Position numbers and translations under genes: made by a program. A stretch of 64,000 nucleotides of DNA from the NCBI GenBank assembly GCA_016787895.1, contig JAEUTN010000014.1:1-64000 (forward strand), in the 5' to 3' direction. Below the pieces are notes generated by a model. It saw only the letters and a program-made list of their open reading frames with translations, was not told where the DNA came from and did not search any database. Below are positions 37,469 through 47,018 of the stretch, in pieces. The stretch's first letter is position 1. Every line of letters starts with the position of its first letter. Source of the stretch: Bacteroidia bacterium. GTDB lineage: Bacteria; Bacteroidota; Bacteroidia; B-17B0; Aurantibacillaceae.

Positions 37469-37542
37469 AATGAGGCGCAAAGATACAAAAGCTTTATAAA
37501 ATGGTTTGATTTGTAAAAAAGGCAGGTTACTTTTAATGCCTC

Positions 37543-37878
37543 ATGGCTAGTGACTTTTTTGAATCCGTTTATCAGGTGGTTCGGCTTATCCCCAAAGGGA
37601 AAGTAACGACTTACGGGGCTATAGCCGCCTGCCTGGGCAGCAAAAGCTCATCGCGGGTGGTGGGTTATGCCATGAATGGCTCGCACCGGGTTAAACCTAA
37701 AGTGCCGGCCCACCGTGTGGTGAACCGAAACGGGCAGCTTAGCGGTAAAATGCATTTTGATACCCCTTACCAAATGGAAGAACTTTTGAAAAAAGAAGGT
37801 ATCGTGGTGAAAAATGACCAGATTCAGAACTTCAGTCAACACTATTGGGATCCGAACAAGGCTTTAAAACTTGATTAG
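37543..37878 (+). CDS. Alkyltransferase-like protein (ATL), MGMT family without the active cysteine
   Basis: 111 aa. Helix-turn-helix core of O6-alkylguanine transferases (IPKGKVTTYGAIAACLGSKS, SRVVGYAMNG) but the active motif PCHRV is PAHRV (A56 in place of Cys). Such ATLs bind O6-alkylguanine and flag it to nucleotide excision repair instead of repairing it directly. 75 nt from gltX, divergent. Confidence 0.93.
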   Translation: MASDFFESVYQVVRLIPKGKVTTYGAIAACLGSKSSSRVVGYAMNGSHRVKPKVPAHRVVNRNGQLSGKMHFDTPYQMEELLKKEGIVVKNDQIQNFSQHYWDPNKALKLD

Positions 37879-37885
37879 AGTGGCA

Positions 37886-39280
37886 CTAGAAATAATCCAT
37901 ACTTCCCTTTAAGTACAAATATTCGAATACGGCTTTGTTGTACTTGTTCATTATTTCAATGCGTTTTAATTCGGCCTCCAGCCATTTGTTTTCCCGGGCA
38001 TTGATCAAAAAAATCGAGCTTTCGCCGTTATCAAACTTTAATTTTTCAGCCTCCAGCATACGTTTTGAGTAATCCACCTGGCGGTCTGCGGTTTGCAACT
38101 GCAAAGCCAGCACATTCACCGAGGCCGCAGTAAATCGAAGTTTATTCTGAATTTCGGTTTGTTTAAGCTCGAACTCAAACTGCGTGGAATTCATTCTGAG
38201 TTTTGCAATGCTCAATTCGGCCCGTGAATTGCGAAGGAACAATGGGAATGACACCTGCGCGCCCCATTTGTAATTATTAGGAGAAAGGGATGGAAACTCA
38301 CCGGAATTCACCGGTAAACTCAGCAGGTTATAATTGACATTCAACACAGGCTTAATCATTTCGGCGCGAAATCGACGCTCCACGTCCAAAAGATCCACCT
38401 TGGAGCGGTATTGCAACACCAGGGGATTGTTTTTACCGTCGTTGTTGTTGTCTTCCAGAAATTTTTTGGATGCCAAGTCCATCAGTATTTCCAAACTATC
38501 CAATGGTATCAGACCGGGATCAAAACTACCCGATTCGTCGTTCACCCAATTGTTGATGGCGATGAGGGCGCTTTGCTTTTGAAATTCAATGATAGCAGAT
38601 TGAAAATCCAACACGCGTTGTTGCAGCAGCATCGATGTTTCCGTGGTATCAATAGAAGGTCGCTCCCCGGCTAATGACAAGGCCTTAATGCCTTCCAAAC
38701 GCACTTGTGCCAGAGATGAGAAATAGCGGTTGATTTTATATGCAGCATGTTTTAAAAGCCAGTCTGAATAAATACAAGCCGATTCATACAACACCGTGTT
38801 ACCGATGTGGCGTTTCTCATTCTCATTAATACTGCGGTATTGTTTTGCTTTTAAAACATCAGCCCGTCTTTTATCAATAAGCAAACCCTGAAGCAATGAA
38901 GCCTCTATGCCAAGATAAGCCAAACCATTTCCCGGTGTATAGTCAGCCGGATTCAGATAATTTCCTGCGCCATATTCAAATCCGGCCTTTATGGATTGGT
39001 TTGTAAAAATGGCTTGTTTTATTTCCGATTCAAAAACACTGTAATAATCCTTTCCATCAAAGTATTTGTTCGAATAAGAGCCCTTGATGTTGGGATCATA
39101 ATTGCCTCTCGCCGCATTCACACTTTCCTCACCAATTTTCCCCACAGCGCCGGCCAGTTTAATCATGGGATGATAGGTTTTAACATTGCCCATAAACAAG
39201 GTATAGCTAAGCACAGCAGGGTTTTGCGCCGCAACTGAGCTCAGCAAAAACAAACAGATCGAACTTAGTTTCGTTTTCAT
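37886..39280 (-). CDS. TolC-family outer-membrane efflux protein
   Basis: 464 aa with a signal peptide (1-18, VAAQ) and long heptad-patterned helices (SIAKLRMNSTQFEFELKQTE, NARENKWLEAELKRIEIMNK) typical of TolC/OEP. Its start overlaps the stop of the HlyD fusion gene by 4 nt, so outer-membrane channel and adaptor are co-translated. Provides the outer-membrane exit of a type I-like exporter. Confidence 0.9.
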   Translation of the reverse strand: MKTKLSSICLFLLSSVAAQNPAVLSYTLFMGNVKTYHPMIKLAGAVGKIGEESVNAARGNYDPNIKGSYSNKYFDGKDYYSVFESEIKQAIFTNQSIKAGFEYGAGNYLNPADYTPGNGLAYLGIEASLLQGLLIDKRRADVLKAKQYRSINENEKRHIGNTVLYESACIYSDWLLKHAAYKINRYFSSLAQVRLEGIKALSLAGERPSIDTTETSMLLQQRVLDFQSAIIEFQKQSALIAINNWVNDESGSFDPGLIPLDSLEILMDLASKKFLEDNNNDGKNNPLVLQYRSKVDLLDVERRFRAEMIKPVLNVNYNLLSLPVNSGEFPSLSPNNYKWGAQVSFPLFLRNSRAELSIAKLRMNSTQFEFELKQTEIQNKLRFTAASVNVLALQLQTADRQVDYSKRMLEAEKLKFDNGESSIFLINARENKWLEAELKRIEIMNKYNKAVFEYLYLKGSMDYF

Positions 39281-41499
39281 TTTTTAGTTTCCTTTTCCGT
39301 TGTCTGGTAATATTCAGGAGGAAACCCATTGGCTTTTCGCCACAATTCATAAAACACCGGTACGTTCTTTAACAAAGCGTTTCCGTTAACCCCGCTGCCA
39401 ATTTGCACCGCTTCGGGCCATTTTTCGCCGGAGGCTCTGGCCAGCAACCTGAATTTTCCATTGGCAGAAATCGTGCGGTCAATGGCCACCACTTCGGCAT
39501 CGTAGGTACCAAAACTCACGCCCGGCCAACCACTGAACACAAAGGCCGGCCAACCGTCGAACACAATCTGCACATGCTGACCAATATGAATCAGCGGCAA
39601 ATCAACGGGGGCGATAAACAATTCAATAGTTTTGTCGCTGGTTTTCGGAACTATGCTGCACAGGGCATCGCCTTCTTTAATGATCTCTCCCAATCCCTGA
39701 GAAAACGATCGGGTGATGTAACCATCCTGAGGTGCCAGCACATAATAAAACTGCGCGCGCAAGGAATAGTTGCTGAGCTGATTCTGCATTTTTGTTAAGG
39801 TGGCCTGAGCTTCGTAAAGGGTCGACAGGGATGAGAATTTTTCCGATTCCGTCTTCATCAGTTTTTCATTGAACTCCTGCATGAGGTTGTTCAGCTCAAT
39901 CTCAGCGTTAATCAAATCGTTTTTGGAATTGATCCATTTGTTTTCAGCCGCAATTTTTTTGGTGATGGACTCCTGCAATTTTACTTTGCGGTTCTCAAGA
40001 TCGGTTTTTGAAATAATGCCCTTGCTCAGCAATTCCTCGTAGCGTTTGAACTGGTCCTCAGCCACCTTCAGGTTATTCGCATTGGTCACCATGTCAATAC
40101 TGTCGCTGTGCAAACGTACTCTGGCCTGCGTTACCTTGTTTCGCGTTTGTTCGGTTTTTAAACTCAGGGAGGCGTTAATCGCATCCACCTGATCATTAAT
40201 CGCATTAATTTTTTGCTCGTAACTGCGTATGGCACTCTCTTTGTTTTTTACCTGTTCCTGCCACCTTGATATCAATTGAGGATCGATATACTCTTCCTTA
40301 ATTTCGGAGAGGAAAGCAATGGTGTCGTTTTTTTTTACCTGATCCCCTTCCTTCACGTACCACTTCTCTACCCTGCCGGTAATACGTGAGGTAATGGTTT
40401 GAGGACGGTTTTCGGGATTGATGGTAGTAACCGTTCCGAACGCGTTTACGGTTTGTGTCCAGGGGGCAAACAGGGTCAGAAAAGCCAGTGCAAACAAAGC
40501 GTACAACAGTACTTTAATTTTACGGGAATAGTGGTGTTGGTAAACGTGTTTGGAGGCTTCGAGCTCTATCAGTTCATCGTTCAGGTAGTTGGGTAAAAGC
40601 TCCTCCAGTTTGGTGATGGCCGTGGTGATGTCGAAAAACACATCCCAATTGAGCACTAATTTTTCAACCGAATTTATTACCAGAATGATGATGATTTCAG
40701 AAGCTACAAATTGTCCGATATTCAGTTGGCCGATTTGAACCAAATACACCCCGGCAAACAACACCAGACTCACAAATAACATCTTAAACAATAAGATGCC
40801 TTTGTACTGGGCTTCAAGGTGAGCATAATGTTTGCTGCGCTGTACAATGTAATCATCGAGCATTTTATTGCTCATTTCATTGATGTGCTCAGCTTGTTGC
40901 TGTGGACTGTGTTGAAACCAATTCAGCAATCGGTACTTGTGTTTGGAAGTTTTTACGCTGGATTCAACACTTCGCCCCCCATACAAACGAATAATGGAAA
41001 TAAAAGAAACCGCACTGATGATGGAAAAAATAAGAAACCACATACTGTATGCAGGGAGAATCAGCAAACCAAAAATGATACTGATTACAGCGAAGGAAAG
41101 ATCGAGAAGGATTTTGCCAATGCCTTTTTGCAAACTCACCACTTCCAGATAATGGTTGATTTTAGGGCTCAGCTGAAGCCGCTCACTTTCTGATAAGCCG
41201 GCCAAATAATGGCTCACCTTACTGGTGAGTTGAGAAAATATTCTTTGGTACACGGTTTCGTTGATGCGCATCTGCCAGAGTTGAAAAAACCCTACAAACA
41301 CCACAGAGATAACGGTAAGGATACACAACACCACCAGGGATGTGGAAACGCTCCCGATCATGGTATAGGTGATAATGCTTTGCACCCCCAGGGTAATACC
41401 CAGGTACATGAGCGCCTGAAGCCCCGACAACAAATAGATCTGCGAAAACGCCCTGCGTTCGGTAAACAACCATTTAAATATTTTCTGTAAACTCGTCAT
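39277..41499 (-). CDS. Fusion of ABC-exporter transmembrane domain (no ATPase) and HlyD-type adaptor
   Basis: 740 aa. Residues ~15-300 carry six hydrophobic helices like the transmembrane part of a type I secretion or peptidase-containing ABC exporter, ending near NSVEKLVLNWDVFFDITTAI, with no Walker motifs or nucleotide-binding domain. Then one transmembrane helix (~331-350) and a HlyD/membrane-fusion adaptor (~360-720): biotinyl-lipoyl-like ITGRVEKWYVKEGDQVKKND, long coiled coil, APQDGYITRSFSQGLGEIIK. Followed by TolC. An ATPase subunit must come from elsewhere, or the domain no longer transports. Confidence 0.88.
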   Translation of the reverse strand: MTSLQKIFKWLFTERRAFSQIYLLSGLQALMYLGITLGVQSIITYTMIGSVSTSLVVLCILTVISVVFVGFFQLWQMRINETVYQRIFSQLTSKVSHYLAGLSESERLQLSPKINHYLEVVSLQKGIGKILLDLSFAVISIIFGLLILPAYSMWFLIFSIISAVSFISIIRLYGGRSVESSVKTSKHKYRLLNWFQHSPQQQAEHINEMSNKMLDDYIVQRSKHYAHLEAQYKGILLFKMLFVSLVLFAGVYLVQIGQLNIGQFVASEIIIILVINSVEKLVLNWDVFFDITTAITKLEELLPNYLNDELIELEASKHVYQHHYSRKIKVLLYALFALAFLTLFAPWTQTVNAFGTVTTINPENRPQTITSRITGRVEKWYVKEGDQVKKNDTIAFLSEIKEEYIDPQLISRWQEQVKNKESAIRSYEQKINAINDQVDAINASLSLKTEQTRNKVTQARVRLHSDSIDMVTNANNLKVAEDQFKRYEELLSKGIISKTDLENRKVKLQESITKKIAAENKWINSKNDLINAEIELNNLMQEFNEKLMKTESEKFSSLSTLYEAQATLTKMQNQLSNYSLRAQFYYVLAPQDGYITRSFSQGLGEIIKEGDALCSIVPKTSDKTIELFIAPVDLPLIHIGQHVQIVFDGWPAFVFSGWPGVSFGTYDAEVVAIDRTISANGKFRLLARASGEKWPEAVQIGSGVNGNALLKNVPVFYELWRKANGFPPEYYQTTEKETKK

Positions 41500-41647
41500 G
41501 TTATCAGGTGCTCCTTCTGTTCATCTATTGTTTTTTCAAAGATATATTTTCTTTAGCCTTCGAACGCATCGTAAACTATACTTAGCCTTAGTTTCAGGTT
41601 CATAAACAACTTTTTAGAAACAAGGTTTTCCATTTCCTGCAATATTT

Positions 41648-42610
41648 TTAAAAATACTGAATAATGGCAAAATACAAAGGCATTCCCACCGTAATGTTGA
41701 ATGGAAAGGTAAGGCCAAGAGCCATGGGAACAAACAGCCCCGGGTTGGCTTTGGGAGCTGCCAGGCGCATGGCTGCGGGAACAGCAATATAAGATGCACT
41801 GGCTGCCAGAATAGAAAAGATAAAACGATTGCCAAGATCATCAGTTACCCAGGAACTCAAATACGCCACCAAACATCCGTTAATGGCAGGCACCAGTATT
41901 GCAAAAACCGAAAGAAAAAGTCCATATTTTTTAAAAGACGAGAAGCCTCTTGCAGTCACCATTCCCATTTCCAACAAAAAGATGGCCAAAAACCCTTTGA
42001 AAATATCAGTCGTAAAGGGCTTGATGCCTTCCGCCTGTTTACTGTCGGCTATTAAACCAATCAGCAAACTCCCAAGGATGAGCAATACACTTCCGTTGGT
42101 GAAAGAATGCTGAACAATGCTGCCTACTTTGCCTTTTGCTTCCCCTTCTTCCCTGTAAAGTCGCATAAGGATAACCCCAACAATAATAGCAGGTGATTCC
42201 ATGAGGGCCATCACCGCCACCATGTGTCCTCCAAAGGTAATTTGCTGGGCTTCAAGAAAAGCGACCGCGGAAACAAAGGTAACGGCGCTAACGGAACCGT
42301 AGGTTGCTGCAACGGCTCCCGCGTTGCTCACACTCATCTTTCGCTTTAGTACAAAAAAACAATACAAGGGAATAAAGCCGGAAACCAACAATCCAAAGAG
42401 TATGGAGTAAGCGATTTCCCGGGTAAATTCGCTGTGCGACAATTCCTGTCCGCCTTTAAAACCAATAGCAAACAACAGGTAAAGGGAAATAAATTTGCTG
42501 GATGAAGCGGGGATTTCGAGATCACTTTTTACGAGTACTGCCAGAATACCCAGAACAAAAAACAGCAGGGTGGGATTACTAAGGTTGGATATTAAAATCT
42601 GAAAATCCAT
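41648..42610 (-). CDS. SbtA-type sodium-dependent bicarbonate permease
   Basis: 320 aa, ~10 hydrophobic helices, starting MDFQILISNLSNPTLLFFVL, with internal repeats GFKGGQELSHSEFT and LEMGMVTARGFSSF typical of SbtA (PF05982). SbtA imports bicarbonate with Na+. In cyanobacteria its PII-like partner SbtB regulates it; here the next gene upstream, one base away, is a CutA-like protein (PII-like fold), probably its regulator. Confidence 0.88.
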   Translation of the reverse strand: MDFQILISNLSNPTLLFFVLGILAVLVKSDLEIPASSSKFISLYLLFAIGFKGGQELSHSEFTREIAYSILFGLLVSGFIPLYCFFVLKRKMSVSNAGAVAATYGSVSAVTFVSAVAFLEAQQITFGGHMVAVMALMESPAIIVGVILMRLYREEGEAKGKVGSIVQHSFTNGSVLLILGSLLIGLIADSKQAEGIKPFTTDIFKGFLAIFLLEMGMVTARGFSSFKKYGLFLSVFAILVPAINGCLVAYLSSWVTDDLGNRFIFSILAASASYIAVPAAMRLAAPKANPGLFVPMALGLTFPFNITVGMPLYFAIIQYF

Positions 42611-42611
42611 G

Positions 42612-42923
42612 TTATACGGCTTTGGTTCGGGTTCTGATGAGTTCTGAAAAATGTTTGTTACATTGGGTAATGGGCGCTGAATAAATTTTCACATGATCGT
42701 GCCATCTCGCATTCACCTCATCCAGAATTTCCTGAAACAACAAGGCTTTTGTTTGTGCCGTTAACAAACAATTCACTTCTTCTTTCAACTCCCCGTTAAA
42801 AGCAGAATACACATGGTTGTTAAAATCTATCGAAATGTGGGCCACAAGTTGTTTTTCAAGTAAAACAAGCGCCAGCCTCCGGGCATCCTCTTCGTTGGTG
42901 ACATATATAAACACATTGATCAT
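42612..42923 (-). CDS. CutA/PII-like regulator candidate of SbtA
   Basis: 103 aa from MINVFIYVTNEEDARRLAL (an ATG three codons earlier is also possible). The sequence (VLLEKQLVAHISI, AFNGELKEEVNCLLTAQTKA, HVKIYSAPITQCNKHFSELI) fits the trimeric ferredoxin-like CutA1/PII-superfamily fold. One nt before the SbtA gene. By analogy with SbtA-SbtB it could bind a nucleotide and gate the transporter. Confidence 0.7.
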   Translation of the reverse strand: MINVFIYVTNEEDARRLALVLLEKQLVAHISIDFNNHVYSAFNGELKEEVNCLLTAQTKALLFQEILDEVNARWHDHVKIYSAPITQCNKHFSELIRTRTKAV

Positions 42924-43025
42924 CGGGTACAAATATAGTATTATTTTTATACATGATAGTATTACTTCTCTTATTGATTGTATTTATATTATTTTATACC
43001 TTTGGGGCTTAAAGAATGTTAATGC

Positions 43026-43712
43026 ATGGAACCGGCTTTTAAAATAACCATCAACGAAAAATTGTATGTAAAGGATCCCAACGTTTCGGAATTGGGTAAA
43101 AAAATTGTCAAACACGGGTTGGACCTGATACTGGAACTTGGCTTTGAACAATTTACATTTAAAAAACTCGCAGCGGAAATTGGTACCACTGAAGCTTCGG
43201 TGTACCGCTATTTCGAAAACAAACACCGTTTACTCACCTACCTTATTAACTGGTACTGGACCTACCTTGAATACAAAATTCTGTTTCATACCAAAAACCT
43301 GGGCCATCCTGAAATTAAACTCAAAAAAGTAATTGAATTGCTTTCTGAAGATCCTAAAGACAGTGGCAGAGGGGATGAACTTTCAGAAAAATCGGCTTAC
43401 GAATTGCTCATGCTGGAAGGCTCCAAGGCTTATCTCACCCGACACGTGAACCGGGACAACAAAGCCAAGTTTTTTAAACCCTATAAGGACCTGTGTGCCG
43501 ATTTCTCTGCCATGATACGGGAGTACAACCCCAATTACCCCTTTTCCCATTCATTGGCCAGCACCCTGCTCGAAATGGCGCATTCTCAGAAGTATTTTAT
43601 GAATTATCTGCCTTCTTTAACGGACTTTGGAAATGAAAAAACCAATGCAAAACTCAGGGTGTTTTTAGAACACCTGTTGTTTCAGGCCATCCGGAAAACT
43701 AAAAAAGCTTAA
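43026..43712 (+). CDS. TetR/AcrR-family regulator
   Basis: 228 aa. N-terminal TetR helix-turn-helix (IVKHGLDLILELGFEQFTFK, KLAAEIGTTEASVYRYFENK) then an all-helical ligand domain of no recognised subfamily. Divergent from SbtA-CutA with ~100 nt between, and so a likely regulator of it. 4-nt overlap at its 3' end with the convergent dehydrogenase gene. Confidence 0.88.
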   Translation: MEPAFKITINEKLYVKDPNVSELGKKIVKHGLDLILELGFEQFTFKKLAAEIGTTEASVYRYFENKHRLLTYLINWYWTYLEYKILFHTKNLGHPEIKLKKVIELLSEDPKDSGRGDELSEKSAYELLMLEGSKAYLTRHVNRDNKAKFFKPYKDLCADFSAMIREYNPNYPFSHSLASTLLEMAHSQKYFMNYLPSLTDFGNEKTNAKLRVFLEHLLFQAIRKTKKA

Positions 43713-44914
43713 TAAGCGTAATCACCAAGGTATTCGAAGTAGGACGTTAATTTTCCATCCTTGCACAAACTGGCCCGCTTAATGATTCTGTCCTTATCGC
43801 CGGTAAATAATGAAGGTAGCACGCGCTCGGCGAGTTCCTTGGCAAAATCATCGCTGGCATCTCTGGGTAATTCACAAGGCAGATTGTCGACCGCCATTAT
43901 ACAGATGTTGTCTTTGGTGAAAGGCAGGTCTTCTTTATCCGTATTAATGTTATAGCCATAAAACGGTTGAGCTATGCTGCTGGCCCTGATGGTGGTTGGC
44001 ACTGAACCATTCATATCGCAGGTAATGTCGGCAATTACCGAAATCCTGAAACCCGGGGCGTGTATGTCCTTCTTGCTGAACATTTTTGGTGAACGGGGAT
44101 CCCAGTAATGCGCTGAAATAAACAGGTCGGTGACCTTGGTATACACAGGGAATTTGGAAACAAAATGTTCGGGATGAACAAAAAAATCATTTAGGTCGAA
44201 ATTGTGATCGTCCGGACGCTCCACATAATCCCGGGGGTTGAGCTGGCAATACACCGGCTCACGGTAAGTGGCCATTAAAAACTCATCGGGTGTAACCTTA
44301 CGGATTCTGAGGGCACTCAGGGTTTCAATGGCCCCGTTGGCCACACGCCCGCCACCGGTTAAGGCAATTTTAATGTTGGGCAGTTTTACCCGTCTCAACT
44401 CATCTTCCATCTCGGCTTTATCCCTGCATAGGTGCGCGGGTTTGAGGCGGAAGAGATCGTATTTTAAACCATAGCCCAGGATACCGTTGTAAGCTCCTAC
44501 AATTCCCGCAAATCGGCCAAAACCGATAATACGGTTGCCCTTTTTGTCTGTCAGGGTTTCGTAATCAATCATGTGAATTTTTTTCGCAATGAGGGCCTTC
44601 ATGAGTTTTTGATTGTGGGCCTGTTTTTTAATGGTGTGCGAAAAGAAAAAATACTTTTTACCCGGAATCAGATTTTCAACCGGCACCTCTTTTACTCCCA
44701 TTAAAATATCACAATCACTGAGGTTTTCCTGAAGGTCGATTCCAAAGGCATGATATTCCTCATCCGAATAACATCTGATTTTGCTTGGCTGAACCACAAT
44801 CTGAATGGTGGGATACTGGCGCTTCAGTTCTGCACATATACTCGGAGTCAGTGGCACACGTTTGTCGGGAGGCGATTTTTCCTCACGTAATACACCAATT
44901 TTAAAGGATTCCAT
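43709..44914 (-). CDS. Saccharopine dehydrogenase-like / alanine dehydrogenase-PNT-family enzyme
   Basis: 401 aa from MESFKIGVLREEKSPPDKRV. AlaDh_PNT N-terminal domain (KIGVLREEKSPPDKRVPLTP, FFFSHTIKKQAHNQKLMKAL) and Rossmann region with LTGGGRVANGAIETL. Order fits lysine-forming saccharopine dehydrogenase (LYS1-like) or a relative. NAD(P)-dependent. Bacteroidota degrade lysine via saccharopine, so that is a candidate role. An ATG six codons upstream is possible. Confidence 0.8.
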   Translation of the reverse strand: MESFKIGVLREEKSPPDKRVPLTPSICAELKRQYPTIQIVVQPSKIRCYSDEEYHAFGIDLQENLSDCDILMGVKEVPVENLIPGKKYFFFSHTIKKQAHNQKLMKALIAKKIHMIDYETLTDKKGNRIIGFGRFAGIVGAYNGILGYGLKYDLFRLKPAHLCRDKAEMEDELRRVKLPNIKIALTGGGRVANGAIETLSALRIRKVTPDEFLMATYREPVYCQLNPRDYVERPDDHNFDLNDFFVHPEHFVSKFPVYTKVTDLFISAHYWDPRSPKMFSKKDIHAPGFRISVIADITCDMNGSVPTTIRASSIAQPFYGYNINTDKEDLPFTKDNICIMAVDNLPCELPRDASDDFAKELAERVLPSLFTGDKDRIIKRASLCKDGKLTSYFEYLGDYAY

Positions 44915-44944
44915 CTTAATTCGTATTTTCACAAATATAAAACA

Positions 44945-46408
44945 ATGCCCGGCTTTCAGTCACGTTTATATTCTCTTTTCCTTGTCCTGTTGTTTGTAGT
45001 TCAGCTGCCTGCACAAAAAAAAACGGATGTGTTAACGCGAAAGTACCCGGCTGAAGCGCTGCGGGCCGATCTTGACCTGATGAAGCGGGTGGTGCTTTCC
45101 ATGCACCCGTCAGTGGGCATTTACCATGATAAACCCTTTTATGAGGCGTATTTTGAAAAGGCGATGCGGAGTATAAACGACAGCATGAGTGAAAAATCAT
45201 TCCGGGTGTATTGCAAACAATTGATTGAAGAATTGCACTGCGGTCACACCGAAGTGATGGGCTCAAAGGCATACAACAAAGCCATAAGCAAGGCCCGGCT
45301 CAACTATTCACCCTATATTTTTTTACCGGTGAATGAGAAGCTGTTTGTGATTGCCAACCTCAATAAAAAACAGGATAGTTTGATTCCCAAAGGTGTTGAA
45401 GTCAAATCCCTGAATGCCATCAGTGCCGATTCCCTGATGCGGTATTGCCGCCGGTTTATCAGTACCGACGGGTACAATCAAACTTCGAAATACCATTTTG
45501 TTCAGCTGGGCTTTAACAACCTTTATCCCTCTTTGTTTGGTCGCCCCGACAGCCTTCAAATGGAATACAAAGAGGGCAACACCCTTAAAAAACACAGTTA
45601 TGCCGCGTTTAAGGTGAAAAACATCCCTCCCATCCCGTTAAAAAAGGTGGAGGACAGTTTGTTTACCTCCCGCAAAAAAGCCGGTATTCGTTATCGGGTG
45701 ACAGGCCCCGAAAAGCAAATCTTTATTCTGAAACTGGACAAGTTCGCCAACAGTTCCTATAAAAAGGTGTACCGCAAGGTGTTTAAAAAACTGGAAAAGG
45801 AAAACACACAACACCTGGTGCTCGATTTGCGCAACAACGGAGGAGGGAGTTTGGCCAACGCGTATAAATTGCTCGGTTATTTTATGGACAGTGCTTATAC
45901 ACAAACCTTATACACCCGGGTTAAAAACTATCCTGAAAAAAAACACACACGGGGCAATCTGGCCTTTAAGTTTACACGTTATGTTTTTTCGGTGATTGGA
46001 AAAAAAACCAGTATGGGAGATACAGACTATTATGCTTACACTCTAAAACTGGATAAAAAACACCGCTACACCGGAAAACTTTATGTGCTGATGAACGGAG
46101 GTACGTTTTCGGCCTCATGTTTGGTGGGAGCCTATTTAAAAGAAAGAAAAAACACGGTGTTTTTGGGAGAAGAAAGCGGGGGCGCCGCGGAGGGCTGTAA
46201 CGCGGGAGTTACACCGTATTACACCTTGCCCAATACCGGCATTCGGGTAAGGGTACCGGCTTTTCGTGTGAGGCACGATGTTCATCCTCAACTTACCGGG
46301 CACGGTTTAATTCCCGATTATCCGATTCATTATTCCTTCAAAGACCTGATAAGTCGTAAGGATCTGGAATTACTGAAAGTGTTGGAACTGGTCAAAACAG
46401 CTCAATAG
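44945..46408 (+). CDS. S41-family (C-terminal processing) protease, secreted
   Basis: 487 aa with a signal peptide (1-23, LPAQ). Tail-specific protease fold: LVLDLRNNGGGSLANAYKLL, catalytic serine in MNGGTFSASCLVG, GEESGGAAEGCNAG. PDZ domain is weak or absent. Probably a periplasmic peptidase of cell-envelope proteins. Its 3' end overlaps the convergent gene by 17 nt. Confidence 0.92.
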   Translation: MPGFQSRLYSLFLVLLFVVQLPAQKKTDVLTRKYPAEALRADLDLMKRVVLSMHPSVGIYHDKPFYEAYFEKAMRSINDSMSEKSFRVYCKQLIEELHCGHTEVMGSKAYNKAISKARLNYSPYIFLPVNEKLFVIANLNKKQDSLIPKGVEVKSLNAISADSLMRYCRRFISTDGYNQTSKYHFVQLGFNNLYPSLFGRPDSLQMEYKEGNTLKKHSYAAFKVKNIPPIPLKKVEDSLFTSRKKAGIRYRVTGPEKQIFILKLDKFANSSYKKVYRKVFKKLEKENTQHLVLDLRNNGGGSLANAYKLLGYFMDSAYTQTLYTRVKNYPEKKHTRGNLAFKFTRYVFSVIGKKTSMGDTDYYAYTLKLDKKHRYTGKLYVLMNGGTFSASCLVGAYLKERKNTVFLGEESGGAAEGCNAGVTPYYTLPNTGIRVRVPAFRVRHDVHPQLTGHGLIPDYPIHYSFKDLISRKDLELLKVLELVKTAQ

Positions 46409-46937
46409 CGTTCACCATGTCGAAGAGTAATTTTTGATTCAGGGAGGTTAAAAACTGCATGTTTTCCTGCCAGGCGTAAATGATAAAAAAATGATCATCC
46501 ACCTTTGCAAAATACCGGTACACTTCGAAGGATTTGGTTTTGGTTTTGGAATCCAGGAAATTGGATTTTTTGCGTTGAAAAGAAATGCCATTGTTCCGGA
46601 TGTTGTCGTATTTTTCAACGTCTTGATATTGCAAAGGTCCGACAAAATTTCGTTTGGTGGAATCTAATCCTGAGGCCGAGCTCGGATACACCACCACATT
46701 CATTCTTCCATCCTTGTGTGATTTGGTAAACAAAATGCCGGAGCAGTTGCATGGCCCTGAAGTTCCGGATTCTGCACCGCCCTCCTCCCAGGTTTTGGTT
46801 TCAGGATTCCCGAATTCTTTGGCGTTCCATCCATCCGGAAGTGTATATTTGAGTTTCAATACTTTTGATTTGCTAGCCTTTTGAGCGTTTAAACCCAGGG
46901 AAAGCAGCATTATCAGTAGAAATCCGAGTTTTTTCAT
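46392..46937 (-). CDS. Secreted hypothetical protein
   Basis: 181 aa with a signal peptide (1-18, GLNAQ). Mature beta-rich protein containing CNCSGILFTKSHKDGRMNVV and VYRYFAKVDDHFFIIYAWQE. No family recognised. It lies just upstream (left) of the tmRNA gene and is core, not island, by its position. Confidence 0.65.
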   Translation of the reverse strand: MKKLGFLLIMLLSLGLNAQKASKSKVLKLKYTLPDGWNAKEFGNPETKTWEEGGAESGTSGPCNCSGILFTKSHKDGRMNVVVYPSSASGLDSTKRNFVGPLQYQDVEKYDNIRNNGISFQRKKSNFLDSKTKTKSFEVYRYFAKVDDHFFIIYAWQENMQFLTSLNQKLLFDMVNAIELF

Positions 46938-46993
46938 GTGCCTTTGATTAGGTTAAATATATGAAAAACCGCGGGAAGGGCGGGAAAATGTGT

Positions 46994-47001
46994 TAACTTT
47001 G
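46994..47001 (+). promoter_or_regulatory. -7 box of the tmRNA gene
   Basis: TAACTTTG matches TAnnTTTG and lies 18 nt before the mature 5' end. The -33 TTG is not clear. Confidence 0.45.
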
Positions 47002-47018
47002 TGTGTTCTTTAATTTAT

